Positions 31,859 to 41,508 of a stretch of 64,000 bases of DNA are shown piece after piece. Position numbers and translations under genes: made by a program. This DNA is from Polaromonas vacuolata (GTDB lineage: Bacteria; Pseudomonadota; Gammaproteobacteria; Burkholderiales; Burkholderiaceae_C): the NCBI RefSeq assembly GCF_012584515.1, contig NZ_CP051461.1, positions 2,165,501 to 2,229,500 on the forward strand, read 5' to 3'. The first letter of the stretch is position 1, and each line of letters opens with the position of its first letter. The notes below the pieces were generated by a model that ran no database searches, was not told the DNA's origin, and worked only from the letters and a program-made list of their open reading frames with translations.

Positions 31859-32134
31859 ATGACTAAACGCGTAGTCTGTTTACTGTTGCTGGCATTGCTT
31901 GCCGGCATACAGGCGCAGCTTTGGTTTGGCCGTGGCAGCCTGCCCAATGTGCGCGACATGCAGCACAGGCTGGCTGAACAGCAGGCCAAAAATATCAAGG
32001 CGCAGGTGGTAAATGATCAACTCTCAGAAGAAGTAAGAGACTTGCGCGAAGGCCTGGACATCGTCGAAGAAAAAGCGCGCAGTGAGTTGGGTATGGTCAA
32101 ACCAAATGAAATATTTGTGCAGGTAAAACCATAA
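31859..32134 (+). CDS. ftsB: cell division protein FtsB
   Basis: A 91-residue bitopic membrane protein: short cytoplasmic start, membrane helix at about residues 4-22 (VVCLLLLALLAGIQAQLWFG), then a periplasmic coiled coil at about 30-75 and the C-terminal ARSELGMVKPNEIFVQV that is typical of FtsB. With FtsL and FtsQ it activates septal peptidoglycan synthesis. Location directly after eno is conserved in beta- and gammaproteobacteria. Confidence 0.93.
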   Translation: MTKRVVCLLLLALLAGIQAQLWFGRGSLPNVRDMQHRLAEQQAKNIKAQVVNDQLSEEVRDLREGLDIVEEKARSELGMVKPNEIFVQVKP

Positions 32135-32215
32135 GTCTTCCTTGAGTTCTAGCGCCGTTTTCGTCCACAGCCACACCCGAATTTTCTCGCCTCCCGTCCC
32201 CGCAAGGTACTAAGC

Positions 32216-32620
32216 ATGCTCTCTATTGGTGTTTTCGGCGAAGCTAAGCAAGCCACTCGGCTAGCGAGCAATCTTTCCGATGCTATTGAATCCCATCAGT
32301 GGGCAGCGAATGTCAGAGTCAACGACCCATGCGATCTCAATTTTTTAATCGGCTTGAGTTCACTGACTTCTGAGAATCAAGACTGGCGTACCCATCTAGT
32401 CAGCGCCGGACTGCCGTTTCACGTGCTGTATGGCCTGCCTGATGAGTGTTTAAACCAAGCCATTGGTGTGATCGACTGGCAACTTGAAAAAGACGATGTC
32501 ATAGCCCGCAAACCCATGCTGGCCGGCAAGCCCTGGGTATGGTTATGCGACAAATGCAGTGACCCGGTTTGCGAGCATCGTTTGCTCAGTGATTTGATTG
32601 CGGCAAGAGCTAGAACTTAA
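32216..32620 (+). CDS. unknown 134-residue protein with C-terminal Cys-Cys-Cys-His cluster
   Basis: I do not recognise a family. The start ATG at 32216 follows a weak AAGG-like site. No signal peptide or membrane helix is seen. The C-terminal part contains CDKCSDPVCEH (Cys111, Cys114, Cys119, His121; spacing C-x2-C-x4-C-x-H), which looks like a small metal-binding knuckle. It lies 81 bp after ftsB on the same strand and could be part of the eno-ftsB transcript. Similar small proteins after ftsB may be a lineage feature, which I cannot check. Confidence 0.65.
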   Translation: MLSIGVFGEAKQATRLASNLSDAIESHQWAANVRVNDPCDLNFLIGLSSLTSENQDWRTHLVSAGLPFHVLYGLPDECLNQAIGVIDWQLEKDDVIARKPMLAGKPWVWLCDKCSDPVCEHRLLSDLIAARART

Positions 32621-32673
32621 ATCTAAGCTTACCGCACGCGTTAATCTTCAAATAACCGACTTCTATCAAGGCG

Positions 32674-33366
32674 TTATTTAGAAGCATCCGCTTGCACCAA
32701 CGCAATGCGCCGTTCTAGGCTTGTGGCCTTGACCGAATCCCCGCCCTTTTGTGCCAACGCCAACTCAACACCCAACCAAGCCAGCAAAGGCCTACGCCAG
32801 CCTTGGCTAGAAGCAGCATTGACCGCCAAGCTAATGTGTGCCGGACTAGCTCGACCAGCCTGAAAGACGACCGCTACCGCAACTAATTGCGACAAAGGGT
32901 CTTTGATTGCAGCGATCTCAACGTCATTGCTGCCGATAAGACTAGTAGCAACTGCACGCTGTTCTGGCGGTAGCAGGCTTGCATCCTGCGGATTAAGACG
33001 GCCAGCCAGATAGTCGGCATAAGCGCGATCTTCGGGCTGCGCATCTAATCTTATTTTTTCAAACCCATCGCAGGGTGTAAGAACCAAACTAGCCACATGG
33101 CTGGCGCAATGGAGTAGTTCGACCTTCGCCAACAAATCAAGGCGCCCAGTGCTGGCAATCGCAGTTCTAGTACGCGCAAACTCTAGCGCTTCAAGGCCTG
33201 AATTGCCTTGCAAATAAGCCGACACAGAGCGCTCCATCGCCGACTTAGCGTCCAACTGCCAATCCGCCGGTCTCGGCCCAGACGTGCAGGCTGATAAAGC
33301 AACAAGCGCGGCCAAACTGACCCAAAGAAAAGGCTGTTTCATGTGAACTGAGGTAGTTTTTTTCAT
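32674..33366 (-). CDS. predicted lipoprotein downstream of MCE transporter gene
   Basis: A 230-residue protein with signal peptide and lipobox LSAC (Cys27); a second ATG at codon 9 could also start it. Its start overlaps the mlaD-like stop (ATGA), so it is translationally coupled to the MCE gene. The body is helix-rich without a motif that I can name. By position it occupies the place where MCE loci often encode an auxiliary lipoprotein, but the sequence does not clearly resemble the ABC-type transport auxiliary lipoprotein family, so function is inferred only from context. Confidence 0.65.
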   Translation of the reverse strand: MKKTTSVHMKQPFLWVSLAALVALSACTSGPRPADWQLDAKSAMERSVSAYLQGNSGLEALEFARTRTAIASTGRLDLLAKVELLHCASHVASLVLTPCDGFEKIRLDAQPEDRAYADYLAGRLNPQDASLLPPEQRAVATSLIGSNDVEIAAIKDPLSQLVAVAVVFQAGRASPAHISLAVNAASSQGWRRPLLAWLGVELALAQKGGDSVKATSLERRIALVQADASK

Positions 33367-34340
33367 GGCAGTTTAATCTGGGTATCTCGCGCGAACGGCC
33401 ATTTCCGGTTGATCTCGCCCACCAAGCTATCGACTTTGCGCAAGCTGGACTCAACTTCTGTGCGCAGACTGCTGAGGTCTTGCGTCGCGTTATTCACATT
33501 GCTACCCACCGCTTGCGCTTGGACTAGCACCGCATCGACTTTTTTCAGACTGTTACGCGCATCGGCCAACAAGCCATTGAGCTGCACGACTGTCGCACGG
33601 GTCTGCGGCATCACGCCAGCCTCACCGAACACCTGCGTATCAGCTTTAAGCGCCAAGCCGTCGAGCCGAGCTAGCAAGCTGTTGCTACGCTCTAGCGTGA
33701 GCATGAGTTTTTTCGCTTCTGCATCATTGCCGAGCAGCACGCTAAGTGCGCCGCCAGTGCCATTTAATCGGGCGGTGAGGGCTTGTAGGTTCGCCAAACT
33801 TGCGCCGATTGCGCCCTGCTGAGAAGTCAGGCTACTCAATTGCTCAATCAGGTTCTTGGCCGCTGCGATTAGCTTGGGTATTTCCGCCGATGCATCGCCA
33901 GCGAGCACATCGCGCACAGCATCAGCAGGCAAAGGCGGATCGCTTAAAACGCCGCTGTAAGCACGAATGTTCGTGCCGCCCACCAAGCCGCGCACCATGG
34001 TAAAAACACTGGACTGACGCAGCCAATGTACATCTTTGCTTGCTACAAGCACCGAGATACGGGCCCGGCCATCCTCTGCTAAATCAATGCGGTTAACACG
34101 ACCAATCGGAAAACCGGAGAAGGTCACATCCATACCAACGACTACGCCTTCCGAGTCGTCAGCCATGAGAAACAAACGCTGGCTGCTCTCAAAAACGCCA
34201 CGCGCATACATCACATACAAAGCCGAACCGATCACCAAACACAGCATAAAAACCAGCAGCAACAAAGCCTTGAACTCTAGTCGCTTACTGGGTAACTGGG
34301 CTGGCGCTTCAGAAGCAATATTGGTCAATCTATCACTCAT
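33363..34340 (-). CDS. MCE-family (MlaD-like) lipid transport protein
   Basis: A 325-residue protein with an N-terminal membrane helix (about residues 26-46, ALLLLVFMLCLVIGSALYVMY) and one MCE domain after it (RLFLMADDSEGVVVGMDVTFSGFPIGRVNRIDL), then a long helical tail. Single-MCE proteins form hexameric rings that pass phospholipids or other lipids between the membranes. It follows the permease gene by 36 bp and overlaps the downstream lipoprotein. No ATP-binding subunit is encoded beside it. Confidence 0.87.
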   Translation of the reverse strand: MSDRLTNIASEAPAQLPSKRLEFKALLLLVFMLCLVIGSALYVMYARGVFESSQRLFLMADDSEGVVVGMDVTFSGFPIGRVNRIDLAEDGRARISVLVASKDVHWLRQSSVFTMVRGLVGGTNIRAYSGVLSDPPLPADAVRDVLAGDASAEIPKLIAAAKNLIEQLSSLTSQQGAIGASLANLQALTARLNGTGGALSVLLGNDAEAKKLMLTLERSNSLLARLDGLALKADTQVFGEAGVMPQTRATVVQLNGLLADARNSLKKVDAVLVQAQAVGSNVNNATQDLSSLRTEVESSLRKVDSLVGEINRKWPFARDTQIKLP

Positions 34341-34376
34341 AAGTATTTAAATAATGGGTTTAAAAAACGCTAGACA

Positions 34377-35180
34377 TCAAAGGTAATTGCCCACCAGAGA
34401 CAATACCTCGATTAAAAGTATTAGCGCAAACATGCGTACCAGTCCGCGCATCTCGGCACTGCTGCGGCTGGCCTTATCACCGATTCCATAGAGCGCACTA
34501 ACCATTGGAATAAGCGAGACAGCAAGGCTAAAAAACAATGTCTTGAGCACAAAAATTAACGATACCGCAGGGTTAAAGACTTGGCCAAATAAACGTGTGT
34601 AAGCATCTAAGCCTGAAAATCTAAAGCCATACACAGCTAAATAAGCGACTACCAAAGCGACCACGCAACTCAAGGCCGCAAGCGTTATCGTAGACACCAA
34701 ACCGGCCAACACACGTGGTAAGACCTCTTGACGAATGGGATCAATCCCGCGCATTCGCATGGCATCAAGTTCACCGCGCGACTGCATACCGGCAACTTCT
34801 GCGCCATCTGGAATCGTGCAGCGCAGCGCCACAAAAAGAGCCGCTGTTAAAGGAATAAGTTCTAACACCAACACCCTTATCACGACCTGCATTCCATATT
34901 GGGACAGCCCGTAACTCAATGCAGTCGCCGTCACAATACGCGTGAGCACCACGCTGATAATCGCGCAAAGCAAGCTAAAACCCAGCAATATAGGGGCGGT
35001 ATTGGTGTAGATGTGAAACGCCATCACAGGCCGGTTCGCTCGGCTATAGCTCGATGGTGATAAAGCATGCACCAAAATCAAACTGCCCAGCCAAACTAAA
35101 CGCCACCAAGCCGAGAGGTAGTGCTGTGCCCGGTGATTAGCCCGCGCCAGCAACTGCTTGGAAGATGCGATTGTTGTCAT
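34377..35180 (-). CDS. MlaE-family ABC transporter permease
   Basis: A 267-residue integral membrane protein with about five to six helices. Conserved MlaE features include ALFVALRCTIPDGAEVAGMQSRGELDAMRMRGIDPIRQEVLPRVLAG, the coupling region that contacts the ATPase, and a C-terminal hydrophobic core. It is the first gene of a three-gene minus-strand unit (permease, MCE protein, lipoprotein). The matching ATPase (MlaF type) is absent here; it may be encoded elsewhere. Confidence 0.87.
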   Translation of the reverse strand: MTTIASSKQLLARANHRAQHYLSAWWRLVWLGSLILVHALSPSSYSRANRPVMAFHIYTNTAPILLGFSLLCAIISVVLTRIVTATALSYGLSQYGMQVVIRVLVLELIPLTAALFVALRCTIPDGAEVAGMQSRGELDAMRMRGIDPIRQEVLPRVLAGLVSTITLAALSCVVALVVAYLAVYGFRFSGLDAYTRLFGQVFNPAVSLIFVLKTLFFSLAVSLIPMVSALYGIGDKASRSSAEMRGLVRMFALILLIEVLSLVGNYL

Positions 35181-35457
35181 AAGGGCATGATAACTGCGCT
35201 CAATCGTCAGACGATGAGAGTCTTAGTGGAAAACTTTCGCCTGCAGTTACCGACTTTTTAACGTAAATCAGCCCAAGACCATCTCGGTTATCAAACCATA
35301 AGCGTACGCAATAAAATACTAAGGGGATTCTTTTTATCTGTCGAATTCACGTAAAAAAGCGCGTCTTTACAAAAAGATGCCGAAAAATTAGTACTTAATA
35401 ATCAATAAAGACTCAACTCAACGATTTAAAGCTTCTATATCAAGTATCCTGCGGCTC

Positions 35458-36147
35458 ATGCCTAAAAAAGTTACTGCCATTCTTCTGACCGCACTTTTGT
35501 TGTCAACCAGTGTGTACGCACTGCCAGTAGTAGCCAGTGAGGAGTATGACAAAGCAGCAAACGACAAAGGCCTTCTGACACAAATTAGCCAAGTTGGTCA
35601 AAACGTAGGTAAACAAGCGACGCAATTGGTCGCTAACGCGATTGATTTGCTCGGTGTGCCGTACCGTCGCGGCGGAAATTCAGCAGAAACCGGTTTTGAT
35701 TGCAGCGGCTTTGTACGCGCGATATACGAGCAAAGCATAGGTTTGATATTGCCCCGCCGTGCCGAGCAGCAAGCCGCGGCAACTCAAAACATAGAAAAAA
35801 GCGATTTGCAACCCGGTGACTTGGTGTTTTTCAACACCATGCGGCGCGCCTTCAGCCATGTGGGCATCTATATCGGCGACGGCAAATTCATACATGCCCC
35901 AAGGCCTGGTGCCGAAGTGCGTGTAGAAAGCATGTCGATTGCCTACTGGCGTGGTCGCTTTGACGGCGCACGGCGAGTACTCAGCGAGAGCTTGGATGAC
36001 GGCGCAACAAACAGCGCTGACAAATCAGATAGGCCAGAAAAACCAGCGCTCGCAGCCAGTGCGCTAGCCGCACTAAAAGCTTACAGACTGCAGCTGCAAG
36101 CGCAAATGCCGCAAGCTACGCCGGCGTCGATTCACCTCAAGAACTAG
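35458..36147 (+). CDS. secreted NlpC/P60 cell-wall endopeptidase
   Basis: A 229-residue protein with a cleavable signal peptide (cleavage probably after VYA near residue 21). The NlpC/P60 catalytic residues are Cys82 in FDCSGF, His134 in SHVGIYIG and His146 in FIHAP. Such enzymes cut the D-Glu to diaminopimelate bond in peptidoglycan peptides. The C-terminal Ala/Gln-rich tail after residue 180 is low complexity. It is divergent from the MCE permease with about 280 bp between starts. Similar to MepS/Spr-like enzymes but no lipobox. Confidence 0.87.
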   Translation: MPKKVTAILLTALLLSTSVYALPVVASEEYDKAANDKGLLTQISQVGQNVGKQATQLVANAIDLLGVPYRRGGNSAETGFDCSGFVRAIYEQSIGLILPRRAEQQAAATQNIEKSDLQPGDLVFFNTMRRAFSHVGIYIGDGKFIHAPRPGAEVRVESMSIAYWRGRFDGARRVLSESLDDGATNSADKSDRPEKPALAASALAALKAYRLQLQAQMPQATPASIHLKN

Positions 36148-37218
36148 TCCAGAAAAAACAGACGACAGTGTTGTGATTCGGACGGTCTGTTCTGAAATGC
36201 GCCGAGTCAATTTCACAGGACTGGCGCAGTTAAAAGTCTAAAAGCTCGCTTGCGGTTGGGTAAAGTTCACATTTAACGACTCAACACCGAGAAAAATCTG
36301 GCGCACGACCGCAAAACTTTGGCACTGGTGACAGTCGCGAAACTCGCGGTACTCGCGTCTCCCAGACTAACGACGCCAAGACAATGCTTGGGTGTTTTTA
36401 CGCACTGCTTCTGCCGCAAAGGTCGAGCCAGCATAGGTATTACAAGCTTGGACATACAACGCAAAAATGCAGACCGGCAAGGTCGTCTGAATAGTTACTC
36501 AATTTATCGACATTAACAAAAGACAATGCTTGCACTCCAGCGCAAGCCATGAAACTGTATGCGTAATGTGCTGGCATTAAGGATTGCCTATGCTGCACCA
36601 GAGCTGACTGCCCTTGAGTTTTCTTGACCGAACGGACGAGATGTAAGAGGCACAAGGCATTACGCGACAAGCGGCTGGAGTCAGGAGTCAGGTCTTAAGT
36701 AAATTCAAAACCTAGGCAAAACAAAACGGTAAGTCTAAATAGCCACAACCTTAAGGCCTTAGCCAACATCTCAAGAACTGAGCACATTAAGCGACGAACA
36801 CCCCCCTCTCACAGTAGATTATTAAAGACAAGATCCTTGCGTTATACTTACAATTGAATACACATAGTCGGCATTGTCTGACAAGTGTTACTAAACATAA
36901 GATTGATAATCATTTTTGGCTAAAACTGAAGACACTGTTATCGACAGATCTACTTCAGACAAAGCTAAATTGAGCTTGAATAAAGCTCACGACGAGACTT
37001 TTTGCCAGCCGACAAATCCATTAAAAGTCGCCTGTTAGCGCAATTGCAACCTAGCAGCGCCAGCGCAAAACTGTCATTTTTTAAAACTACCGAGTGCTTA
37101 AATTTGCTAATGGCATAGCTGCCGGGGCAACCCCTTTGTCACATTAATTCGTCAGTACGTCGGCCATGTCGCCTTGTGCTGTCCCCACCCAAGACAAGTA
37201 GAGAAGAGAGATTTCAGA
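36148..37218. other. 1.07-kb region without recognisable genes
   Basis: No ORF here has recognisable protein character on either strand; short ORFs (for example 36319-36516 plus and 36273-36464 minus) give no family resemblance. The left half has coding-like composition and could be a decayed gene, the right half is AT-rich. A partial Fur-box-like sequence lies at 36904-36918, and a small GGGG-CAA-CCCC hairpin followed by Ts at 37124-37137. The proV promoter should lie in the last part. Confidence 0.5.
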
Positions 37219-38433
37219 GTGGCTAAACAAATCATTATCGAAAAAGTATTCAAGGTTTTCGGCAAGCAGCCGCAAGCAGCTATTGATCTAGCTTACAAAG
37301 GCGTATCCAAGGAAGACATTCTGGCCCAAACCGGCAGTTCAGTCGGCGTCTTCGACGTCAGCTTGACGATAGAGCCCGGCGAGATTTTCGTGGTCATGGG
37401 TCTGTCCGGCTCTGGGAAATCTACGCTTGTTCGCATGCTTAACTTGTTAATTGAGCCGACCTCGGGTCGCATCTTGGTTGACGGTGTGGACATCAACAAA
37501 CTTAAAGACTCTAAGCTGCGCGACTTGCGCCGTAAAGACATCAGCATGGTGTTTCAGTCCTTTGCCTTAATGCCGCACATGACGGTGCTGGACAACACAG
37601 CACTCGGTTTGGAGCTCGCCGGTATGAGCCGAAAACAGCGCCATGCGCAGGCCGAGACAGCTTTAGAACAAGTTGGCTTGTCCGCTTGGGGCGCTAGCTA
37701 TCCGGACGAACTCTCAGGCGGTATGCAACAGCGTGTAGGTTTGGCCCGAGCATTAGCGTCCGATCCTTCGATTCTGCTGATGGACGAAGCCTTCTCGGCA
37801 CTCGACCCTATCATTCGCACCGAGATGCAGTCGGAGTTGCTGCGCTTTCAAACCGTCAAACGCCGCACCATCATTTTTATCTCGCATGATCTTGACGAAG
37901 CCATGCGCATTGGCGACAGAGTCGCCATCATGAAAGACGGTGTGGTCGTTCAAGTCGGTACGCCAGACGAAATCTTGCGTAACCCAGCCGACGACTATGT
38001 GCGCAGCTTTGTGCGCGGTGTCGATGCTTCGGCGGTTTTCAAGGCCGGTGATATTGCGCGTAAAAGCCAGATCATCGTGTCGGAAAACGCACAAAAAGGC
38101 GCACGCGCCGCGCTCAAAATGCTGGAAGAGCAAGACCGCCAGTTCGCCTTTGTGGTGAGCCCAGCCCAACAGTACATGGGTGTGGTTTCTGTTGACTCGC
38201 TGCGCGCAGCGCTTGAGGGCCATGTTGGCCCACTAGGCCTATCCCTGGCCTACTTGCCAGATGTAGAGCCGATTGCTATGGACACCGTGGTTAACGATTT
38301 GTACGGCCAGGTTGCTCAATGCCCTTACCCCGTCCCTGTGGTTGCTCTGGACGGCCGCTTTCACGGCGCCATCAGCAAGACCATCTTGCTCAAATTCCTT
38401 GACCGCGACACGCCAGCCGTGCCTGCCAACTAA
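37219..38433 (+). CDS. proV: glycine betaine/L-proline ABC transporter ATP-binding protein
   Basis: Start chosen at the GTG at 37219, which begins the usual ProV N-terminus and follows a purine-rich GAGAAGAGAG stretch; an in-frame TTG at 37174 adds an unlikely tail. The 404-residue protein has Walker [10 protein letters not shown] (61-69), signature LSGGMQQR, Walker [13 protein letters not shown] and the H-loop SHDLDEA. The C-terminal part (from about 285) holds a CBS-domain pair, which in ProV/OpuA senses ionic strength. It energises osmoprotectant uptake with proW and proX just downstream. Confidence 0.93.
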   Translation: MAKQIIIEKVFKVFGKQPQAAIDLAYKGVSKEDILAQTGSSVGVFDVSLTIEPGEIFVVMGLSGSGKSTLVRMLNLLIEPTSGRILVDGVDINKLKDSKLRDLRRKDISMVFQSFALMPHMTVLDNTALGLELAGMSRKQRHAQAETALEQVGLSAWGASYPDELSGGMQQRVGLARALASDPSILLMDEAFSALDPIIRTEMQSELLRFQTVKRRTIIFISHDLDEAMRIGDRVAIMKDGVVVQVGTPDEILRNPADDYVRSFVRGVDASAVFKAGDIARKSQIIVSENAQKGARAALKMLEEQDRQFAFVVSPAQQYMGVVSVDSLRAALEGHVGPLGLSLAYLPDVEPIAMDTVVNDLYGQVAQCPYPVPVVALDGRFHGAISKTILLKFLDRDTPAVPAN

Positions 38434-38444
38434 GAACGACACAC

Positions 38445-39617
38445 ATGACTACACATCAGAACAACGTTTACGACACCGCCATAACCGCAGCTAGTACTGC
38501 GCCGGCTTCACCCGCATTAGACGCATGGGGTATGCCAATTGAGGGCGCACTGCCTGCCGCATCGCAAGCCGCTGCAGCACCGGTTGACGCATGGGCAACA
38601 GCAGCGCAGCCATCCACCCCAGCAACTGATAGTTGGCTTAATGCACCGGCCGCAGCGCCAGATGCAGTAAGTGGCTTTCAAATTCAACAATTGTGGGATG
38701 GCTCTTTACCCGTAGAAGACTGGATTAATAGCGGTCTGGATTGGGTGGTGGATAATTTTCGGCCAGTCTTTCAAACCATACGCACGCCAATTGACAGCTT
38801 GCTAACCAATGTCGAAGGTCTGCTGCAAAGCGTACCTACGTTGGCAATGATCGCCTTAATAGGTATTTTGGCTTGGCAGTTCGCTGGTCGTGCGATTGCG
38901 CTTGGCGCGGTCATCTCGCTGCTGCTGGTCGCCATGCTTGGCATCTGGCCAGAAGCCATGGTCACGCTGTCGCTGGTGCTCACTGCGCTGGCGTTTTGCT
39001 TAGTCGTAGGTCTGCCTGTGGGTATTTTGCTGGCCAGTAGTGACCGCGCACAAAGCATCACACGCCCAGTTCTCGACGCTATGCAGACCACACCAGCCTT
39101 CGTCTACTTAGTGCCTGTGGTGATGCTGTTTGGTATTGGCAATGTGCCCGGTGTGATCGTGACCATCATCTTTGCATTGCCACCGCTGATTCGCTTAACT
39201 AACTTAGGCATACGCCAAGTTAGACCTGACCTGATTGAAGCGGCGCGTGCCTATGGTGCGTCACCTATGCAAATGCTGGTCAAAGTGCAGTTGCCGTTGG
39301 CCATGCCATCCATCATGGCTGGCGTGAACCAAACCCTGATGTTGTCGCTGTCAATGGTGGTGATTGCATCCATGATTGCCGTCGGTGGTCTAGGTCAGAT
39401 GGTGCTGCGCGGTATTGGTCGTTTGGATATGGGACTGGCTACCGTAGGCGGTCTGGGCATTGTGCTGATGGCCATTACGCTAGACCGTATTACCCAGTCT
39501 TTGGGCAAAACTGGTCGTGGTAATCACCATTGGTATGAAGGTGGTCCTGCAGGTTTTGTCTTGCGTCTGGTTCAGCCAGCCGACAAAAAAGCGTCTGCTA
39601 GCAAGTCCAGCGTTTAA
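38445..39617 (+). CDS. proW: glycine betaine/L-proline ABC transporter permease
   Basis: A 390-residue permease. Like E. coli ProW it has a long cytosolic N-terminal region (about 110 residues) containing repeated DAWG/DAWA/DSWL motifs, then several membrane helices. The EAA coupling loop is [23 protein letters not shown]. It starts 11 bp after proV and forms the membrane channel of the ProU system for osmoprotectants. A hairpin separates it from proX. Confidence 0.93.
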   Translation: MTTHQNNVYDTAITAASTAPASPALDAWGMPIEGALPAASQAAAAPVDAWATAAQPSTPATDSWLNAPAAAPDAVSGFQIQQLWDGSLPVEDWINSGLDWVVDNFRPVFQTIRTPIDSLLTNVEGLLQSVPTLAMIALIGILAWQFAGRAIALGAVISLLLVAMLGIWPEAMVTLSLVLTALAFCLVVGLPVGILLASSDRAQSITRPVLDAMQTTPAFVYLVPVVMLFGIGNVPGVIVTIIFALPPLIRLTNLGIRQVRPDLIEAARAYGASPMQMLVKVQLPLAMPSIMAGVNQTLMLSLSMVVIASMIAVGGLGQMVLRGIGRLDMGLATVGGLGIVLMAITLDRITQSLGKTGRGNHHWYEGGPAGFVLRLVQPADKKASASKSSV

Positions 39618-39649
39618 AACATCTAAACCGTTTTACAAAAGCAGACAAC

Positions 39650-39680
39650 AACGCGTGCAGCTAATTGCACGCGTTTTATT
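39650..39680 (+). terminator. hairpin between proW and proX
   Basis: A perfect 9-bp stem AACGCGTGC (39650-39658) with GCACGCGTT (39667-39675), followed by TTATTT. Within an operon this may be a partial terminator or a 3' end stabiliser that lets proX be expressed at a different level. Confidence 0.7.
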
Positions 39681-39701
39681 TCAACTCAAGGGAGAGACCA
39701 A

Positions 39702-40721
39702 TTGAAAAAAACAATTAATTTCACACGCACTTTTCTTGCCACCAGCCTATTGGCTTTTGGTCTAGTCGGCATCAGCGCTCAAGCGGCTGACAGCCTGCCT
39801 GGTAAGGGCATTAAAGTTCAAGGTCTGCAAGGCGCTATTGCGGAAGAAACTTTTCAAACACTGCTGGTTAACCGCGCGCTGGCAAAACTGGGCTATGACG
39901 TTCAGCCGATCAGAGAAATCGAAGCTGCAACTAGCCACATAGCAGTAGCCAACGGCGACGCCACCTTTATTGCCGACCATTGGGACCCACTGCATGCTGA
40001 CTTTTATAAGAACGCAGGCGGTGCAGACAAGCTATACCGTAAAGGCGTGTTATCCAGCAATGCCGCTCAGGGTTATCTGATCGACAAAAAAACCGCTGAC
40101 AAATACAAAATCACCAACATCGGTCAGCTTAAGGATCCCAAAATAGCCAAGCTATTTGACTCCACCGGTGACGGCAAAGCCGACTTAGTGGGCTGCAATC
40201 CGGGCTGGGGCTGCGAAGTCGTGATTGAGCATCAGCTCACCGCCTTCAAATTGCGCGACACCGTGTCACATGCTCAGGGTACTTACTCCGCATTGATGGC
40301 CGACATCATTACCCGCTTTAAGGCCGGTCAACCCGTTCTGTACTACACCTGGACACCGTACTGGGTCAGCGGCGTATTGCGCCCGGGCAAAGAAGTGGTT
40401 TGGCTTGAAGTGCCCTTCTCTTCACTACCCGGCGAGCAGGCTAAGTTAGATACCAAATTGCCGAACGGTAAAAACTACGGCTTTACGCTGAACAACCAAC
40501 ACATTGTTGCGAACAAGGCGTTTACCGATAAGAACCCCGCCGCCGCCAAACTGTTCTCTGTCATTTCATTGCCGATTGCCGATATCAATGCGCAAAACCA
40601 GCGCATGCAAGCCGGTGAAAACAGCCAGCAAGATATGGAGCGTCACACCGATGCTTGGATTAAAGGCCATCAAAAGACGTTTGACAGCTGGATTGCACAG
40701 TCACTGGCTGCCGCCAAGTAA
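39702..40721 (+). CDS. proX: glycine betaine/L-proline substrate-binding protein
   Basis: The start is a TTG at 39702, set by the AGGGAGAG ribosome site directly upstream and by the signal peptide that begins there (cleavage likely after AQA, near residue 27). The 339-residue periplasmic protein matches ProX: aromatic ligand-box tryptophans in DHWDPLH, GWGCEVV and YTWTPYW, and the conserved cysteine pair in GCNPGWGC. It delivers glycine betaine or proline to ProVW under osmotic stress. Confidence 0.93.
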   Translation: MKKTINFTRTFLATSLLAFGLVGISAQAADSLPGKGIKVQGLQGAIAEETFQTLLVNRALAKLGYDVQPIREIEAATSHIAVANGDATFIADHWDPLHADFYKNAGGADKLYRKGVLSSNAAQGYLIDKKTADKYKITNIGQLKDPKIAKLFDSTGDGKADLVGCNPGWGCEVVIEHQLTAFKLRDTVSHAQGTYSALMADIITRFKAGQPVLYYTWTPYWVSGVLRPGKEVVWLEVPFSSLPGEQAKLDTKLPNGKNYGFTLNNQHIVANKAFTDKNPAAAKLFSVISLPIADINAQNQRMQAGENSQQDMERHTDAWIKGHQKTFDSWIAQSLAAAK

Positions 40722-40765
40722 GACTGAGCCTCATGCCTGGCTAGATAGCCGTGCATAAGACCAGA

Positions 40766-40836
40766 AAAGCTCGTCCAAGGCTTGACCGCTACAACCTCCA
40801 TTAAGAGGTTGGAGAAGGTTGAGCCGGACGAGCTTT
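40766..40836. terminator. long nested hairpin between convergent proX and membrane anchor gene
   Basis: Three stacked helices separated by small internal loops: AAAGCTCGTCC (40766-40776) with GGACGAGCTTT (40826-40836), GGCTTGACC with GGTTGAGCC including two G-U pairs, and CAACCTC with GAGGTTG. A-run before and T-run after make it a plausible bidirectional terminator; it overlaps the minus-strand stop codon by two bases. Confidence 0.85.
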
Positions 40837-41491
40837 ATTGTTTAATCTCGCTGTAGTCGCCGCGGGTACGCAACATCACTTGAACATCTGTTTTGCCTCG
40901 ATTGCGCCAAAACCAGCCGTGATTACCCGTGAAGGCAGCTTCCAACACACCCGCATCTGAAGCGACACTGCGACCTTTTTCATAGCTAATCGACTTGCCT
41001 AAAGCGTCGCCATGGGTATCGAAATTAACGTCGCCACCCGTCACAACCCAAGCGTATTGCGCTTTGCCACCGGCTAGCATTTTCATTTTGATCTCCAGTC
41101 CTTGACCGGGCGTTAAGGTAAAGGGAATTTCATCCCGCCACTGCACATTCGGCACAGGCGCTGGCTCAAGTGCTTTGACAACTTCAACTGCTGCTTTCTT
41201 AGCCATTTGTTTTGTATTGGCAGGCTCCATGCCCATTGTTTTGATCTCTGGCGATGCCGCTAAGGTTGCAGCAGAATCGGCGGCAGATTCAGACGCGAGT
41301 TGCTGCTTGACTTCGCCCATATCCGTCATTCGCAAAACCCGACCAACACCAGTCGGATCAATCCCGTATTCAGCTGGTAAAACCACGGCAACTAAGAGAG
41401 CTAATGCCGCAATAGCTGCAAAAATCGTGGATTTAAAAAGCTTTTGGCTTGAAGGAAGTTCGGCCCGCAAAGGGGTATCACTGTTGTACAT
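40835..41491 (-). CDS. transmembrane anchor protein of HupE-type metal locus
   Basis: Start at 41491 (ATG) because an AAGGA ribosome site precedes it; the frame extends to a TTG at 41512 that would place the ribosome site inside the gene. The 218-residue protein has one N-terminal membrane helix (about 23-42, IFAAIAALALLVAVVLPAEYG), then a soluble region ending with a beta-rich domain containing GNHGWFWRNRG. It is 17 bp behind the HupE/UreJ gene. Comparable proteins are paired with HupE in metal-resistance islands; the biochemical role is unknown. Confidence 0.75.
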   Translation of the reverse strand: MYNSDTPLRAELPSSQKLFKSTIFAAIAALALLVAVVLPAEYGIDPTGVGRVLRMTDMGEVKQQLASESAADSAATLAASPEIKTMGMEPANTKQMAKKAAVEVVKALEPAPVPNVQWRDEIPFTLTPGQGLEIKMKMLAGGKAQYAWVVTGGDVNFDTHGDALGKSISYEKGRSVASDAGVLEAAFTGNHGWFWRNRGKTDVQVMLRTRGDYSEIKQ

Positions 41492-41508
41492 AAAATTTCC
41501 TTGGAGGT

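Noticed and set aside
36273..36516. Short ORFs on both strands as genes or transposase remnants
   Set aside because: No family resemblance in any frame, so nothing can be claimed.
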